Source of the DNA: JAAZCI01 sp046462535
GTDB taxonomy: Bacteria > Pseudomonadota > Gammaproteobacteria > Cardiobacteriales > Wohlfahrtiimonadaceae
Assembly: GCA_046462535.1 (NCBI GenBank)
Contig: JBKGVF010000018.1
Coordinates: forward strand, 1-64,000
Length of the DNA: 64,000 nt
Direction of reading: 5' to 3'
Positions 51,679 to 60,734 of this stretch are shown piece by piece (position 1 is the stretch's first letter; the number at the start of each line of letters is the position of its first letter). The notes beneath the pieces are model-generated. The model saw only the letters and a program-made list of their open reading frames with translations, ran no database searches and had not been told where the DNA came from. The position numbers and the translations under genes are program-made.

Positions 51679-52686
51679 ATGGATTCAAAGAGAGTTCTTA
51701 CAGGTATTAGCACAACAGGTACACCCCATTTAGGGAATTACGCTGGTGCCATTCGTCCCGCCATCGAGATGAGTCAAGAGCATGATCAGGCGTACTTCTT
51801 TCTAGCGGATCTACACTCCTTAATCAAATGCCAAGATCCTGAACTCGTTAACCAATCCCGCCTTGAAATTGCAGCTACCTGGATGGCCTTAGGATTAGAT
51901 ACTGATAAAGCAATCTTCTATCGTCAATCAGATATTCCTGAGATCCCGCAAATAAGCTGGCTCTTAAGCTGTGTTACAGCAAAAGGGACAATGAATCGTG
52001 CCCATGCCTACAAAGCCGCTGTTGATGATAATCTAGCAGCCGAAAATGATCCCGATCGGGGCGTGACAATGGGACTCTTCTCTTATCCTGTATTAATGGC
52101 TGCAGATATCCTCACCTTTAATGCCGATCTTGTTCCTGTAGGTAGCGATCAGCGGCAGCATGTGGAGATTGCCCGCGAAATTGCTCAACGCTTTAATCAT
52201 ATCTATAAAGACTCTTTCTTTGTCATGCCACAAGAGGTTATTGATGATGAAACGGCTATTCTTCCTGGTCTTGATGGGCGAAAAATGAGCAAAAGCTATA
52301 ATAATACTATTCCCCTCTTCCTTCCTGAAAAGCAGCTTCGAAAAGCGATTAATCGTATTGTCACCAACTCACTCGAGCCTGGTGAGCCTAAAGATCCTAA
52401 TGATGCACATCTATTTGAGATCTACAGTGCTTTTGCCACTGAAAAAGAGACTGAAGCATATCGCCAAGCCTTTTTAGAGGGAATTGCTTGGGGTGAAGCG
52501 AAAAAAATGCTATTTGAGCTGATCAATAATCAGATTGGGGAGGCTCGTGAGCGCTACTATGAGTTATTAGCAAAGCCCGATGAGATTGAAGCTGTACTAC
52601 AAGAAGGAGCCAAAAAAGCTCGTATGGAAGCCTCTGAAATGTTAATCCGCCTTCAAAATGCGGTTGGCTTACGTAATTTCTCATAA
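51679..52686 (+). CDS. trpS: Tryptophan-tRNA ligase
   Basis: TrpS charges tRNA-Trp with tryptophan. The 335-residue class I synthetase has the HIGH-like motif GTPHLGNYAGAI near the N-terminus and the KMSKS motif in GRKMSKSYNN. Other family segments are FLADLHSL, SYPVLMAADIL and VGSDQRQHVEIAREI. A good GAGGAATAATTC ribosome site lies before the ATG. It is followed by scpA. Confidence 0.97.
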   Translation: MDSKRVLTGISTTGTPHLGNYAGAIRPAIEMSQEHDQAYFFLADLHSLIKCQDPELVNQSRLEIAATWMALGLDTDKAIFYRQSDIPEIPQISWLLSCVTAKGTMNRAHAYKAAVDDNLAAENDPDRGVTMGLFSYPVLMAADILTFNADLVPVGSDQRQHVEIAREIAQRFNHIYKDSFFVMPQEVIDDETAILPGLDGRKMSKSYNNTIPLFLPEKQLRKAINRIVTNSLEPGEPKDPNDAHLFEIYSAFATEKETEAYRQAFLEGIAWGEAKKMLFELINNQIGEARERYYELLAKPDEIEAVLQEGAKKARMEASEMLIRLQNAVGLRNFS

Positions 52687-52705
52687 ATAATATAGATAAT
52701 AGAGT

Positions 52706-53503
52706 ATGAGTAAGAGTAGTAGTACGCCCCCTTCAGAGGGGGCGGCTCTTTTTAAAGGGGAAGCAGTAACACCCCCAAAAGATCTCTTTATCCCTCCGGA
52801 TGCGTTAGAGATCTGGCTTGAAAGCTATGAAGGCCCCCTCGAACTGCTTTGGCATCTAATTCGTAAAAATAATTATGAGATTCTTGATATCCCCATTGCT
52901 GAGATCACTGAACAGTATATGGAGTATATCTACTACCTTGAGGAGCAACGCTTTGAGTTAGCTTCTGAATATCTTGTTATGGCCTCTTGGCTTGCAGAGA
53001 TAAAATCTGCTCTCCTATTACCAAAAGCACCTCAACTAGAGCCTGATGAGGAGGAGGTCGATCCTCGCCTAGAGCTAATTGAGAAGCTGCAGCTCTATCA
53101 GCGCTATAAGGCCGCTGCAGAGAGCCTTTACCAAATGCCCCGATTTGATCAGGCACGCATTAATCCTGAGCTACCTCATTATGAGTATGATGCACCACCC
53201 CCAACAGCCTCCATTTCTGATCTCATTAATGCTTTGCAAAAAGTTCTCCGCCGTCAACGGCTAAAAGTACGTCATACCGTAAAGCGAGAGAAACTCTCTG
53301 TAGAAGAGCGCATGGAAGGAATCATCCACCATCTTAAAAAAGAGGAGGAGTGCTACTTCAGTGATCTATTCTATCCACATGAGGGTCGTTATGGCATCAG
53401 CGTCTCTTTTTTAGCAATTCTTGAGCTTACTCGCCTAAAAGAGTTACTTCTAACACAAAACACTCCCTATGGCGATATTCATATTACACTAACAAAAAAG
53501 TAA
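52706..53503 (+). CDS. scpA: Segregation and condensation protein A
   Basis: ScpA is the kleisin subunit of the SMC-ScpAB condensin. The 265-residue protein contains the family signature YEGPLELLWHLIRKNNYEI (about 45-63), IAEITEQYMEYI, a helical middle and a C-terminal winged helix (about 200-262; FLAILELTRLKELLL). The first 38 residues are a low-complexity extension. ScpB normally follows in an operon, but the next gene is pilY1 on the opposite strand, so scpB must be elsewhere. Confidence 0.93.
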   Translation: MSKSSSTPPSEGAALFKGEAVTPPKDLFIPPDALEIWLESYEGPLELLWHLIRKNNYEILDIPIAEITEQYMEYIYYLEEQRFELASEYLVMASWLAEIKSALLLPKAPQLEPDEEEVDPRLELIEKLQLYQRYKAAAESLYQMPRFDQARINPELPHYEYDAPPPTASISDLINALQKVLRRQRLKVRHTVKREKLSVEERMEGIIHHLKKEEECYFSDLFYPHEGRYGISVSFLAILELTRLKELLLTQNTPYGDIHITLTKK

Positions 53504-53520
53504 TTTTATTTAATAACTCA

Positions 53521-53553
53521 AATATAAAAAGCCTCTCTAAAATAGAGAGGCTT
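53521..53553 (-). terminator. Terminator after pilY1
   Basis: An 11-bp stem (arms 53529-53539 and 53543-53553) with a three-base loop is followed on the minus strand by TTTTTATATT. The plus side is less T-rich, so it mainly serves pilY1, and perhaps scpA. Confidence 0.8.
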
Positions 53554-53578
53554 GTCTATTAGTTGTTAAGCAATCTTA

Positions 53579-56500
53579 CTAAAGAATAGCATTCTTATAG
53601 AGACGCTTAGTACCTGTCGGCAATGGAATTGTTGGACAAGACATAGGGATACGACCTACTTCACCATCAAGTCCTGTATAGATTAAATCACAGCCAAAGT
53701 TCTCGTTTTGATCGGTATGATACGTCTCAGGATTATCTGCAATTAATTGCTGAATGACAACATTACTCAGATCATTATCAGGCGTACTTCCCGATAAAGG
53801 ATTATGTGGTAACATTCCAGGGCCCGTAGGGAGTCCTGTCGCTGTTCCTTCTGAGTGGATACCCGAGTACTCCTCTCCTGAGCCGAGCAGATTACTACTT
53901 CCACCACTATAGAGATCTAGGAAGAGAATACGACCATAATGGCCTCCACCTTCACAGGGATCATTTTTGATGGTTTCATCCTGCTCGATCGCATAAGTTG
54001 AAAAGACAACGGCTTCACGTAAAACCCCATTATCATCACGCTCAAATCGGCTTGGCGAGAAGATAACACGCTCACCGGGACCATCTAAATTGAGATACCA
54101 ACCATTTTTACTATCAGCAACAGGATTACTGGTGATCTCTATAAATTTATCGCCATCAACCAAGAGCCCTGTATTGTCGTTAGCCAACTTGATTATTTTT
54201 TGCTGAACCAGACTATCAACTCCAATCTCAGTGATACGCCCCCCATCCTTATCCTTGAGCCCAAAAAACGATTGGACCGCCTTCGATGCATACTCTTTAT
54301 CATCATCTTTAGCTAAGATAGCCCTCCCGGTACCGAAGTAGATCCAAATATCCCCCTCATTCTCAGCAAGCATTGGTTGGGTTGTAATTGGGTAACGATA
54401 CTTCACATTCCAATCATTCTTAAATGCCTGCATATTGAATAATCGAATATTACTCTTAATCGCTAAGCTGTTGCGACTATTGGCGCTCTCTGTATCAAAA
54501 TGAACTTTATAGAGGTTCCCACTTTGATCCCCCACATAAAGACGCTCAAGCATCTGATAGCCAGTATCAGGATCTTGACGAACAACTACTGCAGGAGTGG
54601 AAGCACCACCACCATTATTACCATCAGTAAGCTTAATCTCTTTAATCTTCTTACCTGTAACCGCATCAATAATAAAGATCGATGAGGGTTGGTTAGCCGA
54701 CACATCTCCTTTGTGCGCAACGTAACCATTACCGAAAATAGCTAATGCTTGAGTTTTATTCCCTACTTTACGGTTAATAAACTCAACACCCGAGTATGTA
54801 TAGCCGAGATTTTCAAAACCTGGTGTCTCTGAAGTAATCTCAAAGTTTACCTTAATGGTTGTGTTACTTGATGCTCCATGTCCTGAATAGAGTTCATAGC
54901 CCACTAATCCCTCTTTACCAGCACCCATCATGGTTATTCCAATGGTTTTAAAGGTTCCATCGACCTCTGTATCAAAGAGGTGTGTAGTTCCATTCACCTT
55001 ATAATTATGGGTGTAAGGCATCTCAGCAATCTCTTTAATCTCATCTTTAAAGAAGCTTGGGAAATAAGCTGTATCACGTTCACCCGCGCGACCTCTAGAG
55101 GCTTTATCAGCAATGATAAAACTTAATAAGCCATCATTCGAACCAGCTATAAGATAATTGTAATTATCTTTAGCTCTATTCTTCTGTAGTAAATGCTCAA
55201 TAAAGCGTTCCTGTACCGCACCACTTACTGTCTTTAAGTTAAGATGCAGACGATCTTTAGCGGCATACTCAAGATGAGAATCTATAATATCTCCTAATGG
55301 CGTAGGGCGAGGACGTAAATCTTTTCCTGGTGTGAATATACCTTTCAGCCACGAGCTATAGTGCGACTCATTCCGACTATTAAACAACTGATCTAAGTCG
55401 ACTGTACTCCCATTCTGATAGGAAATATAGCGGCCAACTCCAGGTTTTAATGTATTTTCTGTATTCCATTTAGTTTTAGTAAAGGTACCGACCTGCTTAG
55501 CGAGTCGATCACGCTCAGCCTGGCTTTTACCTTCAGCATCGCGTTCATAATCGCTCTGAGTATACATCTCTCCAAGCGCCTCGATTCGACCATGCCAATT
55601 TGATGAGTCATAAAATGTTGCATATCGAATAGAATCCTCAGTACGCCCTTTTTGGTCTTCTACACCACCACCACCACTTCGAGTGGCAATAATATCTTGG
55701 AATATGGCATGGAATCCAGCTTCAAGTGCTGCAGTATCATCGGCAGCAACCATCTGTCCTCCAGTTGCATGGGCAAGACGACGTAAGTTTTCATCTTCAG
55801 CCTTAGCATCTGCTGAAAATCGGATAGCATGTACAACTAATGGTACCGGATCTCTAGGCTCGCCATTCGCTTTTGGCTTATCCCACGGCTGACCAGAGCT
55901 ATCGATCCGATCGTTCGGCTGCTTATTACGTGACTCTGAAATGATATCTGTAATCTGAGCAAATGTCGCTCCAAGATTAGGCAACGTTGCCGTCTTACCC
56001 GTTATCCGAATACGGCCCCCATTCCACTCATGCCAGCCCCATCTCAATCCTCGGTCAAGGTCTTTTTGTAGAATCCGACCTCTCAGACCATACTCATTTT
56101 GCTCACCATCCGTCATCAATATAATATGTTGTTGCTGACAGCGATATTGAATAGGGCTCTCATTGACACTCGCATGATACCCTCTCATTAAGACAGAAGC
56201 TTGATAAAGGGGGCTATTTAAAGGAGTATTTTGATCAAAAGGAAACTTCGCTAACCGTTCACGAATATTATTATAATTCGCATCATCCTCAAGATCCATA
56301 GGCATAATAAGTTGCCTAGAAAAACCCGATGTATAGTTACCAAAGTTGGGAGTACCAGGTGGTTTTGTATCAGGTACAGTCCTATAAGAGCCCTCCTGTA
56401 AACCACTCAACTGAGGGTTATAAGACCGCCCTCCCACATCCCGTTTATTATGCTCATAATCTAATGGAGCAAGTCCAATATTCGCTTGGTAACGATATTT

Positions 56501-56821
56501 ATCAATTAAATCTAAAACAATCCACTGCATTACTGCTAAACGTGTATACCGCCCCCAACTAGAACCATAGTGGTTTGTTTGATTCCATCGCCAATATGGA
56601 GAATCCAACTGACTTGGACCAAAAACAGCAGAATCATACCCACTCGGTGCAGGCATATCGAAGCTTCTCATACTCCCCGATGTATCGAGCACCATCATAA
56701 TATTAGGTTTTGGGGGTGTCTTAGATATTAGAGGCTCATGATGAGGCTCCCACCCTTTATCTGCAGCAATGGAGAGCCCAAATAACCCTGCCATCAATGC
56801 TGTAATTATCTTCTTTCTCAT
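53579..56821 (-). CDS. pilY1: PilY1/PilC-type pilus tip and biogenesis protein
   Basis: From the ATG at 56821 (the TTG at 56845 is less likely) the product is 1080 residues. A signal peptide (about 1-20) precedes a von Willebrand A domain: MIDAS DTSGS at 46-50 in IMMVLDTSGSM, with a threonine-containing second strand in ILMTDGEQNEYG. The C-terminal half is a PilY1-type beta-propeller, with AGSNDGLLSFI, GGGASTPAVVV and LYVGDQSGNLYKV. PilY1 proteins cap type IV pili, mediate adhesion and modulate retraction, often through calcium. It is transcribed alone; the minor pilins that usually precede pilY1 in fimU-pilVWXY1E clusters are absent. Confidence 0.92.
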   Translation of the reverse strand: MRKKIITALMAGLFGLSIAADKGWEPHHEPLISKTPPKPNIMMVLDTSGSMRSFDMPAPSGYDSAVFGPSQLDSPYWRWNQTNHYGSSWGRYTRLAVMQWIVLDLIDKYRYQANIGLAPLDYEHNKRDVGGRSYNPQLSGLQEGSYRTVPDTKPPGTPNFGNYTSGFSRQLIMPMDLEDDANYNNIRERLAKFPFDQNTPLNSPLYQASVLMRGYHASVNESPIQYRCQQQHIILMTDGEQNEYGLRGRILQKDLDRGLRWGWHEWNGGRIRITGKTATLPNLGATFAQITDIISESRNKQPNDRIDSSGQPWDKPKANGEPRDPVPLVVHAIRFSADAKAEDENLRRLAHATGGQMVAADDTAALEAGFHAIFQDIIATRSGGGGVEDQKGRTEDSIRYATFYDSSNWHGRIEALGEMYTQSDYERDAEGKSQAERDRLAKQVGTFTKTKWNTENTLKPGVGRYISYQNGSTVDLDQLFNSRNESHYSSWLKGIFTPGKDLRPRPTPLGDIIDSHLEYAAKDRLHLNLKTVSGAVQERFIEHLLQKNRAKDNYNYLIAGSNDGLLSFIIADKASRGRAGERDTAYFPSFFKDEIKEIAEMPYTHNYKVNGTTHLFDTEVDGTFKTIGITMMGAGKEGLVGYELYSGHGASSNTTIKVNFEITSETPGFENLGYTYSGVEFINRKVGNKTQALAIFGNGYVAHKGDVSANQPSSIFIIDAVTGKKIKEIKLTDGNNGGGASTPAVVVRQDPDTGYQMLERLYVGDQSGNLYKVHFDTESANSRNSLAIKSNIRLFNMQAFKNDWNVKYRYPITTQPMLAENEGDIWIYFGTGRAILAKDDDKEYASKAVQSFFGLKDKDGGRITEIGVDSLVQQKIIKLANDNTGLLVDGDKFIEITSNPVADSKNGWYLNLDGPGERVIFSPSRFERDDNGVLREAVVFSTYAIEQDETIKNDPCEGGGHYGRILFLDLYSGGSSNLLGSGEEYSGIHSEGTATGLPTGPGMLPHNPLSGSTPDNDLSNVVIQQLIADNPETYHTDQNENFGCDLIYTGLDGEVGRIPMSCPTIPLPTGTKRLYKNAIL

Positions 56822-56904
56822 CGTCAATCTATTCCTCTTAAACAACAGCTCAACTCTTTAATAAATCCTCATAATGAGGCTCTTTCTATATATGGATACC
56901 ACTA

Positions 56905-56910
56905 ATTATA
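56905..56910 (-). promoter_or_regulatory. -10 element upstream of pilY1
   Basis: A perfect minus-strand TATAAT about 84 bases before the pilY1 ATG. A good -35 is not visible. The rest of the 56846-57119 gap is AT-rich, with only an AAGGAG ribosome site for the next gene. Confidence 0.4.
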
Positions 56911-57119
56911 GCGTATAACTCCATCTATTATCTTTAGATTTCCATCTGATGTAAAGATTCTTTAAGATATTTTGTCTGTTAAGTGCTCATATATTGATAT
57001 TCAGCAGCTAAAGAGCATTATTTACAAAGAGTTGCAATAATTAAAATAAATCTTTACTATTAAAAAACTGATCTATTGATCAGATTATTGATTATTAATT
57101 TAGATAAAGGAGATATCAG

Positions 57120-57386
57120 ATGAAAAGATGGTTTTTTCTATTTTCACTTTTAGCCTCCCTAGTTAGCTACTCAGTTGCAGGGTCAATTAATATCAATAAG
57201 GCTGATGCGGATGAGATTGCACAAGCTCTAAAGGGCATAGGTAAAGTAAAGGCGGAAGCCATTGTTGAGTATCGAGAGGAGTATGGTGATTTTGCTTCTG
57301 TAGAGGAGCTCCTAAATGTTCCCGGTATTGGTGAGAAGACACTCAACGATAACCGTGAGAAGATCACTCTTTCTGAAGAGGAGTAA
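57120..57386 (+). CDS. comEA: ComEA-like helix-hairpin-helix protein
   Basis: The 88-residue protein has a signal peptide (MKRWFFLFSLLASLVSYSVAG) and a mature domain with two helix-hairpin-helix motifs: INKADADEIAQALKGIGKVK and VEELLNVPGIGEKTL. Periplasmic ComEA of this short form binds incoming double-stranded DNA during natural transformation and, in Vibrio, ratchets it in. AAGGAG is placed well before the ATG. Here it precedes a FimT/GspH pseudopilin, linking DNA uptake to pili. Short unrelated HhH proteins exist, but the signal peptide supports ComEA. Confidence 0.88.
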   Translation: MKRWFFLFSLLASLVSYSVAGSININKADADEIAQALKGIGKVKAEAIVEYREEYGDFASVEELLNVPGIGEKTLNDNREKITLSEEE

Positions 57387-57399
57387 GATACCAAGCGTA

Positions 57400-57945
57400 A
57401 TGATAGGTGTCTCGCTTATCGAGCTTATCATTGCGCTTATACTCTTTATACTTCTAATAAGCTTCGCCGCTCCTCGATACCAAGACCTAATAAAGCGGCA
57501 AGAGGAGAAAAAAATTATCTCCCTACTGTTACAAGATCTCCACTTTGCTAAAAATAGTGCTAATAGCACCTTTACTAATGTAACAATCTGTCGCTCTATT
57601 GATGGTCGGCACTGTATCGAAACTCCCGGCTTAGATTGGTCAATGGGATGGATCATCTTTTATGATGATGCTGGCCTCTTTCACCTTAGCGAGGAGAGCG
57701 ATCTTCTACGCTATCGCACACTCAACAATCAATTTGATATAAAGCCTATTAGCAGTACAAATATAGGATCGGGACTCAATATTAAGCCATACCGACGAGT
57801 CGGTAAAAGCCTAAGCACAACAGGCCTTCCTAATGGACACTTTCAGATCTGCTCCCCCCAGGCGACCCCTGAACGCATTGTTATCAATATCTTTAGCTAT
57901 TCTCGACTGCAGAGAAATACTCAGGGCTGCCCTACTAATTACTAA
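57400..57945 (+). CDS. FimT/GspH-type pseudopilin (start uncertain)
   Basis: The protein of about 181 residues has a class III prepilin site G|VSLIELIIALILFILLI, cleaved by a prepilin peptidase after the glycine with Glu at position +5, and a GspH-like C-terminal domain with ICSPQATPERIVINIFS near the end. FimT/FimU proteins are minor pilins; some FimT bind DNA in uptake. The start is in doubt. The ATG at 57400 gives a leader of only three residues. An in-frame ATG at 57316 has AGAGGAG upstream and gives a basic 31-residue leader, but overlaps comEA by 71 bases. Two cysteines flank SIDGRHC. Confidence 0.82.
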   Translation: MIGVSLIELIIALILFILLISFAAPRYQDLIKRQEEKKIISLLLQDLHFAKNSANSTFTNVTICRSIDGRHCIETPGLDWSMGWIIFYDDAGLFHLSEESDLLRYRTLNNQFDIKPISSTNIGSGLNIKPYRRVGKSLSTTGLPNGHFQICSPQATPERIVINIFSYSRLQRNTQGCPTNY

Positions 57946-59018
57946 CTAATTTTATCCTTCCCATCATAAAAGCGACTTGCCCGATATTGTCGGTAGAGCT
58001 CTCTTAATGCAACCATTAAAACTGCACATACAGGGAGGGCCAATAGAATCCCAAAGAATCCAAAGAGCGCCCCTCCAACCATAAGAGCAAAGATAACCGC
58101 AATTGGGTGCATCCCTAACTTATCCCCTATTAAGACTGGAGTTAAAAGAAAACTCTCTAACGCCTGACCAATACCAAAAACAATAGCAACATAGATGAGA
58201 TGCTCAATATCACCAAATTGAAACCATGCAACTACTAGCCCTAAAGCGATGCCTGAACTTGCCCCTAAGTAGGGAATAAAACTAATAAGCCCCGCCGTAA
58301 TACCAATAACTAGACTATATTTAATCCCAAATAGAGAGAGCCCAATACTGTACACAATAGCTAAAATGAGCATGACACTAAATTGGCCTCGGAGAAAAGA
58401 GCTAAGCATCTCATCCGAGTCATGAAGAAACCTTAAGACTTGTGGGGCGATTTTTCGAGGTAATAGCTCTTCAAATCGTTTCGCTAATTTCGGCCAATCC
58501 CGCATAATATAAAACATAATCATTGGGATGAGAAATAATGAAACAAAAAAGCCGATAATAGCTGAAGTCGATGAGCTTAAGTATGTTAATAGGCGACCGG
58601 GCAGATCCCCTAGCCCATTTAATGAATGGGCTAATGCATCTCGGATTGCATTCTCATTATTTTTAACGTATTCAATTTCTAATACATTTTCAAAGAGAGA
58701 GGCGACCTTAGTCTGTGCCCAACTATAGTAATATGGAATCTCCTTAATAAAGAGTACTGCTTGATTGATCAAAGCCGGGATTACAATGACTAGAAGTAAG
58801 GTGAGTAAGAGTAGTAATACTAAAAAGACGACACTAACCGCTAAGGTTCGCGAGCCACAACCTCTCTCGAGACGGTTTATAAGTGGGTTTGCTAAGTATG
58901 CAAAACCCAATGCAATAAGAAATGGGGTAAAGACCGGGATCAGCTGGATAAAGAGATAGACCGCAACCAATATACCAATCCACATCAATATTAATCGATT
59001 AATCACTCTACTGCTCAT
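57942..59018 (-). CDS. PerM/AI-2E family transporter
   Basis: The 358-residue membrane protein belongs to the AI-2E/PerM family with about seven or eight membrane helices. The final part IPYLGASSGIALGLVVAW and PVLIGDKLGMHPIAVIFALMVGG is the family signature. Members have been proposed to export autoinducer-2 or ions; function of this one is unknown. It converges on the pseudopilin gene, with the two stop codons overlapping by four bases. PerM often lies beside purM or hda; neither is here. Confidence 0.9.
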   Translation of the reverse strand: MSSRVINRLILMWIGILVAVYLFIQLIPVFTPFLIALGFAYLANPLINRLERGCGSRTLAVSVVFLVLLLLLTLLLVIVIPALINQAVLFIKEIPYYYSWAQTKVASLFENVLEIEYVKNNENAIRDALAHSLNGLGDLPGRLLTYLSSSTSAIIGFFVSLFLIPMIMFYIMRDWPKLAKRFEELLPRKIAPQVLRFLHDSDEMLSSFLRGQFSVMLILAIVYSIGLSLFGIKYSLVIGITAGLISFIPYLGASSGIALGLVVAWFQFGDIEHLIYVAIVFGIGQALESFLLTPVLIGDKLGMHPIAVIFALMVGGALFGFFGILLALPVCAVLMVALRELYRQYRASRFYDGKDKIS

Positions 59019-59178
59019 CTATTGCTCTACCCCTCTTCACTTCATATACCCAGATCATTTAAAGGGGGAAGATCAACTCCACCCCCTTACTTTCTTTAAG
59101 ATTTATTTTCCATTTTACCGTAAAATAGAGCGATATTAATGCTGTTTTTTAAATAATTTGAGAATCGATATCTACACT

Positions 59179-59544
59179 ATGAATAACCGAATAATGTCTA
59201 TAGGGAAGCTGATCCCAATACTCCTCTTGAGCGCCCTCCTAACTATCCAAACGTACTCCATTGCTCTTGCTCAAGTGCCCCACTTTTTAATGGAGGAGGA
59301 GATTGAAGAGAGTAATGTCATTTACGGTCGCTGGATAAAAAGTGGCCGCGCTGTTGATGATTTCCCCGTCTGTTACCAATTATGGCAGTGTGATAAATCA
59401 CATCTAGAAGAGGAGGAGATTATAAAAAACCGGCTCCCTAAAGGTGAATGGGGGTTATGCAGCAACTACCTTGAGCCTAATCCAGATAACCCAAAACTCT
59501 GTCTCTCATGTGATGTCGCTCCCCCACAAGAACTCTGCTATTAA
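59179..59544 (+). CDS. Small exported cysteine-rich protein of unknown function
   Basis: From the ATG at 59179 the product is 121 residues (a TTG at 59158 would add seven). The signal peptide spans about residues 1-32 with hydrophobic core LIPILLLSALLTIQ and cleavage near IALAQ. The mature part is acidic and has six cysteines (in FPVCYQ, WQCDK, LCSNY, KLCLSCD and LCY), consistent with three periplasmic disulfides. I recognise no family and no metal motif. Ribosome-site support is weak. Confidence 0.6.
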   Translation: MNNRIMSIGKLIPILLLSALLTIQTYSIALAQVPHFLMEEEIEESNVIYGRWIKSGRAVDDFPVCYQLWQCDKSHLEEEEIIKNRLPKGEWGLCSNYLEPNPDNPKLCLSCDVAPPQELCY

Positions 59545-59564
59545 CCATCCCTCATAATCCAATA

Positions 59565-59593
59565 TTTAATCCTCCTCATAACTTCGGTATAAT
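59565..59593 (+). promoter_or_regulatory. Possible promoter of the lipoprotein gene
   Basis: A perfect TATAAT (59588-59593) with a weak TTTAAT (59565-59570) at 17 bases, about 62 bases before the lipoprotein ATG. Confidence 0.4.
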
Positions 59594-59654
59594 CACTCCT
59601 TAACATTTATACGATATTCACCTATCTCATCCACTTCTGGCTAAGGAGATTTTC

Positions 59655-60086
59655 ATGAAACAACGACAGCTCTCACTTCTTCTCTCCACCGCTTTTATCA
59701 TTAGCGCCTGTGTTACTACAACACCTACCGCTACCGATAGTGGTGAATCGCCCCAATTTGACCACAATTGGAGCGATACTATCCCCGCTATCAACTCAGA
59801 AATTCGCGCCTGTATTATCACTAACAAAGCTACCGAAAATATTCGCTACGCCACTGTCGACTCCGCTGCCCATCAAGCCCAACTTTTTATTGAGAAAAAT
59901 GGAGTGCTATATAGCTGCCGTGTAGATCAATCAAGCTACAAGGTTCTCGCTACAGAACCGAGCACTCTCTCAATACCCGAGACTCTTCCTCGCTTCTATC
60001 CTTATGGACGAACTCCTAAAGAGTGCCACAATAGCAGAAAAATCAATGATGAGCGTGGACGCTTAATGGGACATCTCTGCTCTTAA
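59655..60086 (+). CDS. Small lipoprotein of unknown function
   Basis: The 143-residue protein has a lipoprotein signal ending in the lipobox IISAC at about residue 19, then a Thr-rich linker. The mature domain has four further cysteines (RACIIT, YSCRVD, KECHNS, GHLCS). A good AAGGAG lies before the ATG. It is followed after six bases by rnfB, and may share its transcript. No known family is evident, so only the location (envelope, probably outer membrane) is inferred, as no Asp follows the Cys. Confidence 0.72.
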   Translation: MKQRQLSLLLSTAFIISACVTTTPTATDSGESPQFDHNWSDTIPAINSEIRACIITNKATENIRYATVDSAAHQAQLFIEKNGVLYSCRVDQSSYKVLATEPSTLSIPETLPRFYPYGRTPKECHNSRKINDERGRLMGHLCS

Positions 60087-60092
60087 TTAACT

Positions 60093-60734
60093 ATGAGTCA
60101 TCCAAAGAGAGAAATCATCGAAGCTATTGATCAGCTTCTACCACAAACACAGTGTGAACAGTGTGCTTACGCGGGGTGTTATGAGTATGCAATCGCTCTT
60201 GCCGAAGAGAGAACTGAGATTAATCGCTGTCCTCCCGGGGGAATGCCTGTTATTCGGGCTTTAGCTGCCCTCTTAAACCAGCCAGTAATCCCTCTAGATC
60301 CTGAGTGTGGCGAACATCTTCCTCCGCAGGTAGTTCGTATCGAAGAGGAGGCCTGTATTGGGTGTGTTAAATGCATTCAGGCATGTCCCATTGACGCTAT
60401 AGTCGGAAGTCGCCGTCTAATGCATACCGTAATTGAGGCTGAATGCACCGGTTGCGAACTCTGTATTCCAGCATGCCCGATGAACTGTATAGTAATTGAG
60501 CCCTTACCTATTGATGAGACTCCTAGTATCGGTCTTGCCCCAGCACAGCTTGCTCGAGCTGAAAATGCTCGAAAACGCTATCGCGCAAGAAAAACGCGCT
60601 TAGAAAAGCGGGAACAGATAACCGAAACTCAACCACCATCTATTACCCAGTTAGCAGAAATTCCAGATGAGCCAACAAAGATGCTCGACTTGATTCAATT
60701 AGCAAAAGAGAAGTTTAATAAGAATTATGAGTAA
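60093..60734 (+). CDS. rnfB: RnfB-like ferredoxin protein without membrane anchor
   Basis: The 213-residue protein has the RnfB 4Fe-4S module CEQCAYAGCYEYA with a later CPPGG, and two ferredoxin clusters, CIGCVKCIQACP and CTGCELCIPACP. RnfB is an iron-sulfur subunit of the Rnf/Rsx electron-transfer complex. This form lacks the usual hydrophobic N-terminal helix and begins with a charged MSHPKREIIEAIDQLLP, and no other rnf gene is in the window. The C-terminus is basic and charged. It overlaps nth by eight bases, a widespread rnfB-nth pairing. Electron donor and partner are unknown. Confidence 0.9.
   Translation: MSHPKREIIEAIDQLLPQTQCEQCAYAGCYEYAIALAEERTEINRCPPGGMPVIRALAALLNQPVIPLDPECGEHLPPQVVRIEEEACIGCVKCIQACPIDAIVGSRRLMHTVIEAECTGCELCIPACPMNCIVIEPLPIDETPSIGLAPAQLARAENARKRYRARKTRLEKREQITETQPPSITQLAEIPDEPTKMLDLIQLAKEKFNKNYE

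Noticed and set aside
57167..57656. Minus-strand frames opposite comEA and the pseudopilin
   Set aside because: The plus-strand products have clear signal peptides, HhH motifs and a prepilin site; the reverse frames do not.
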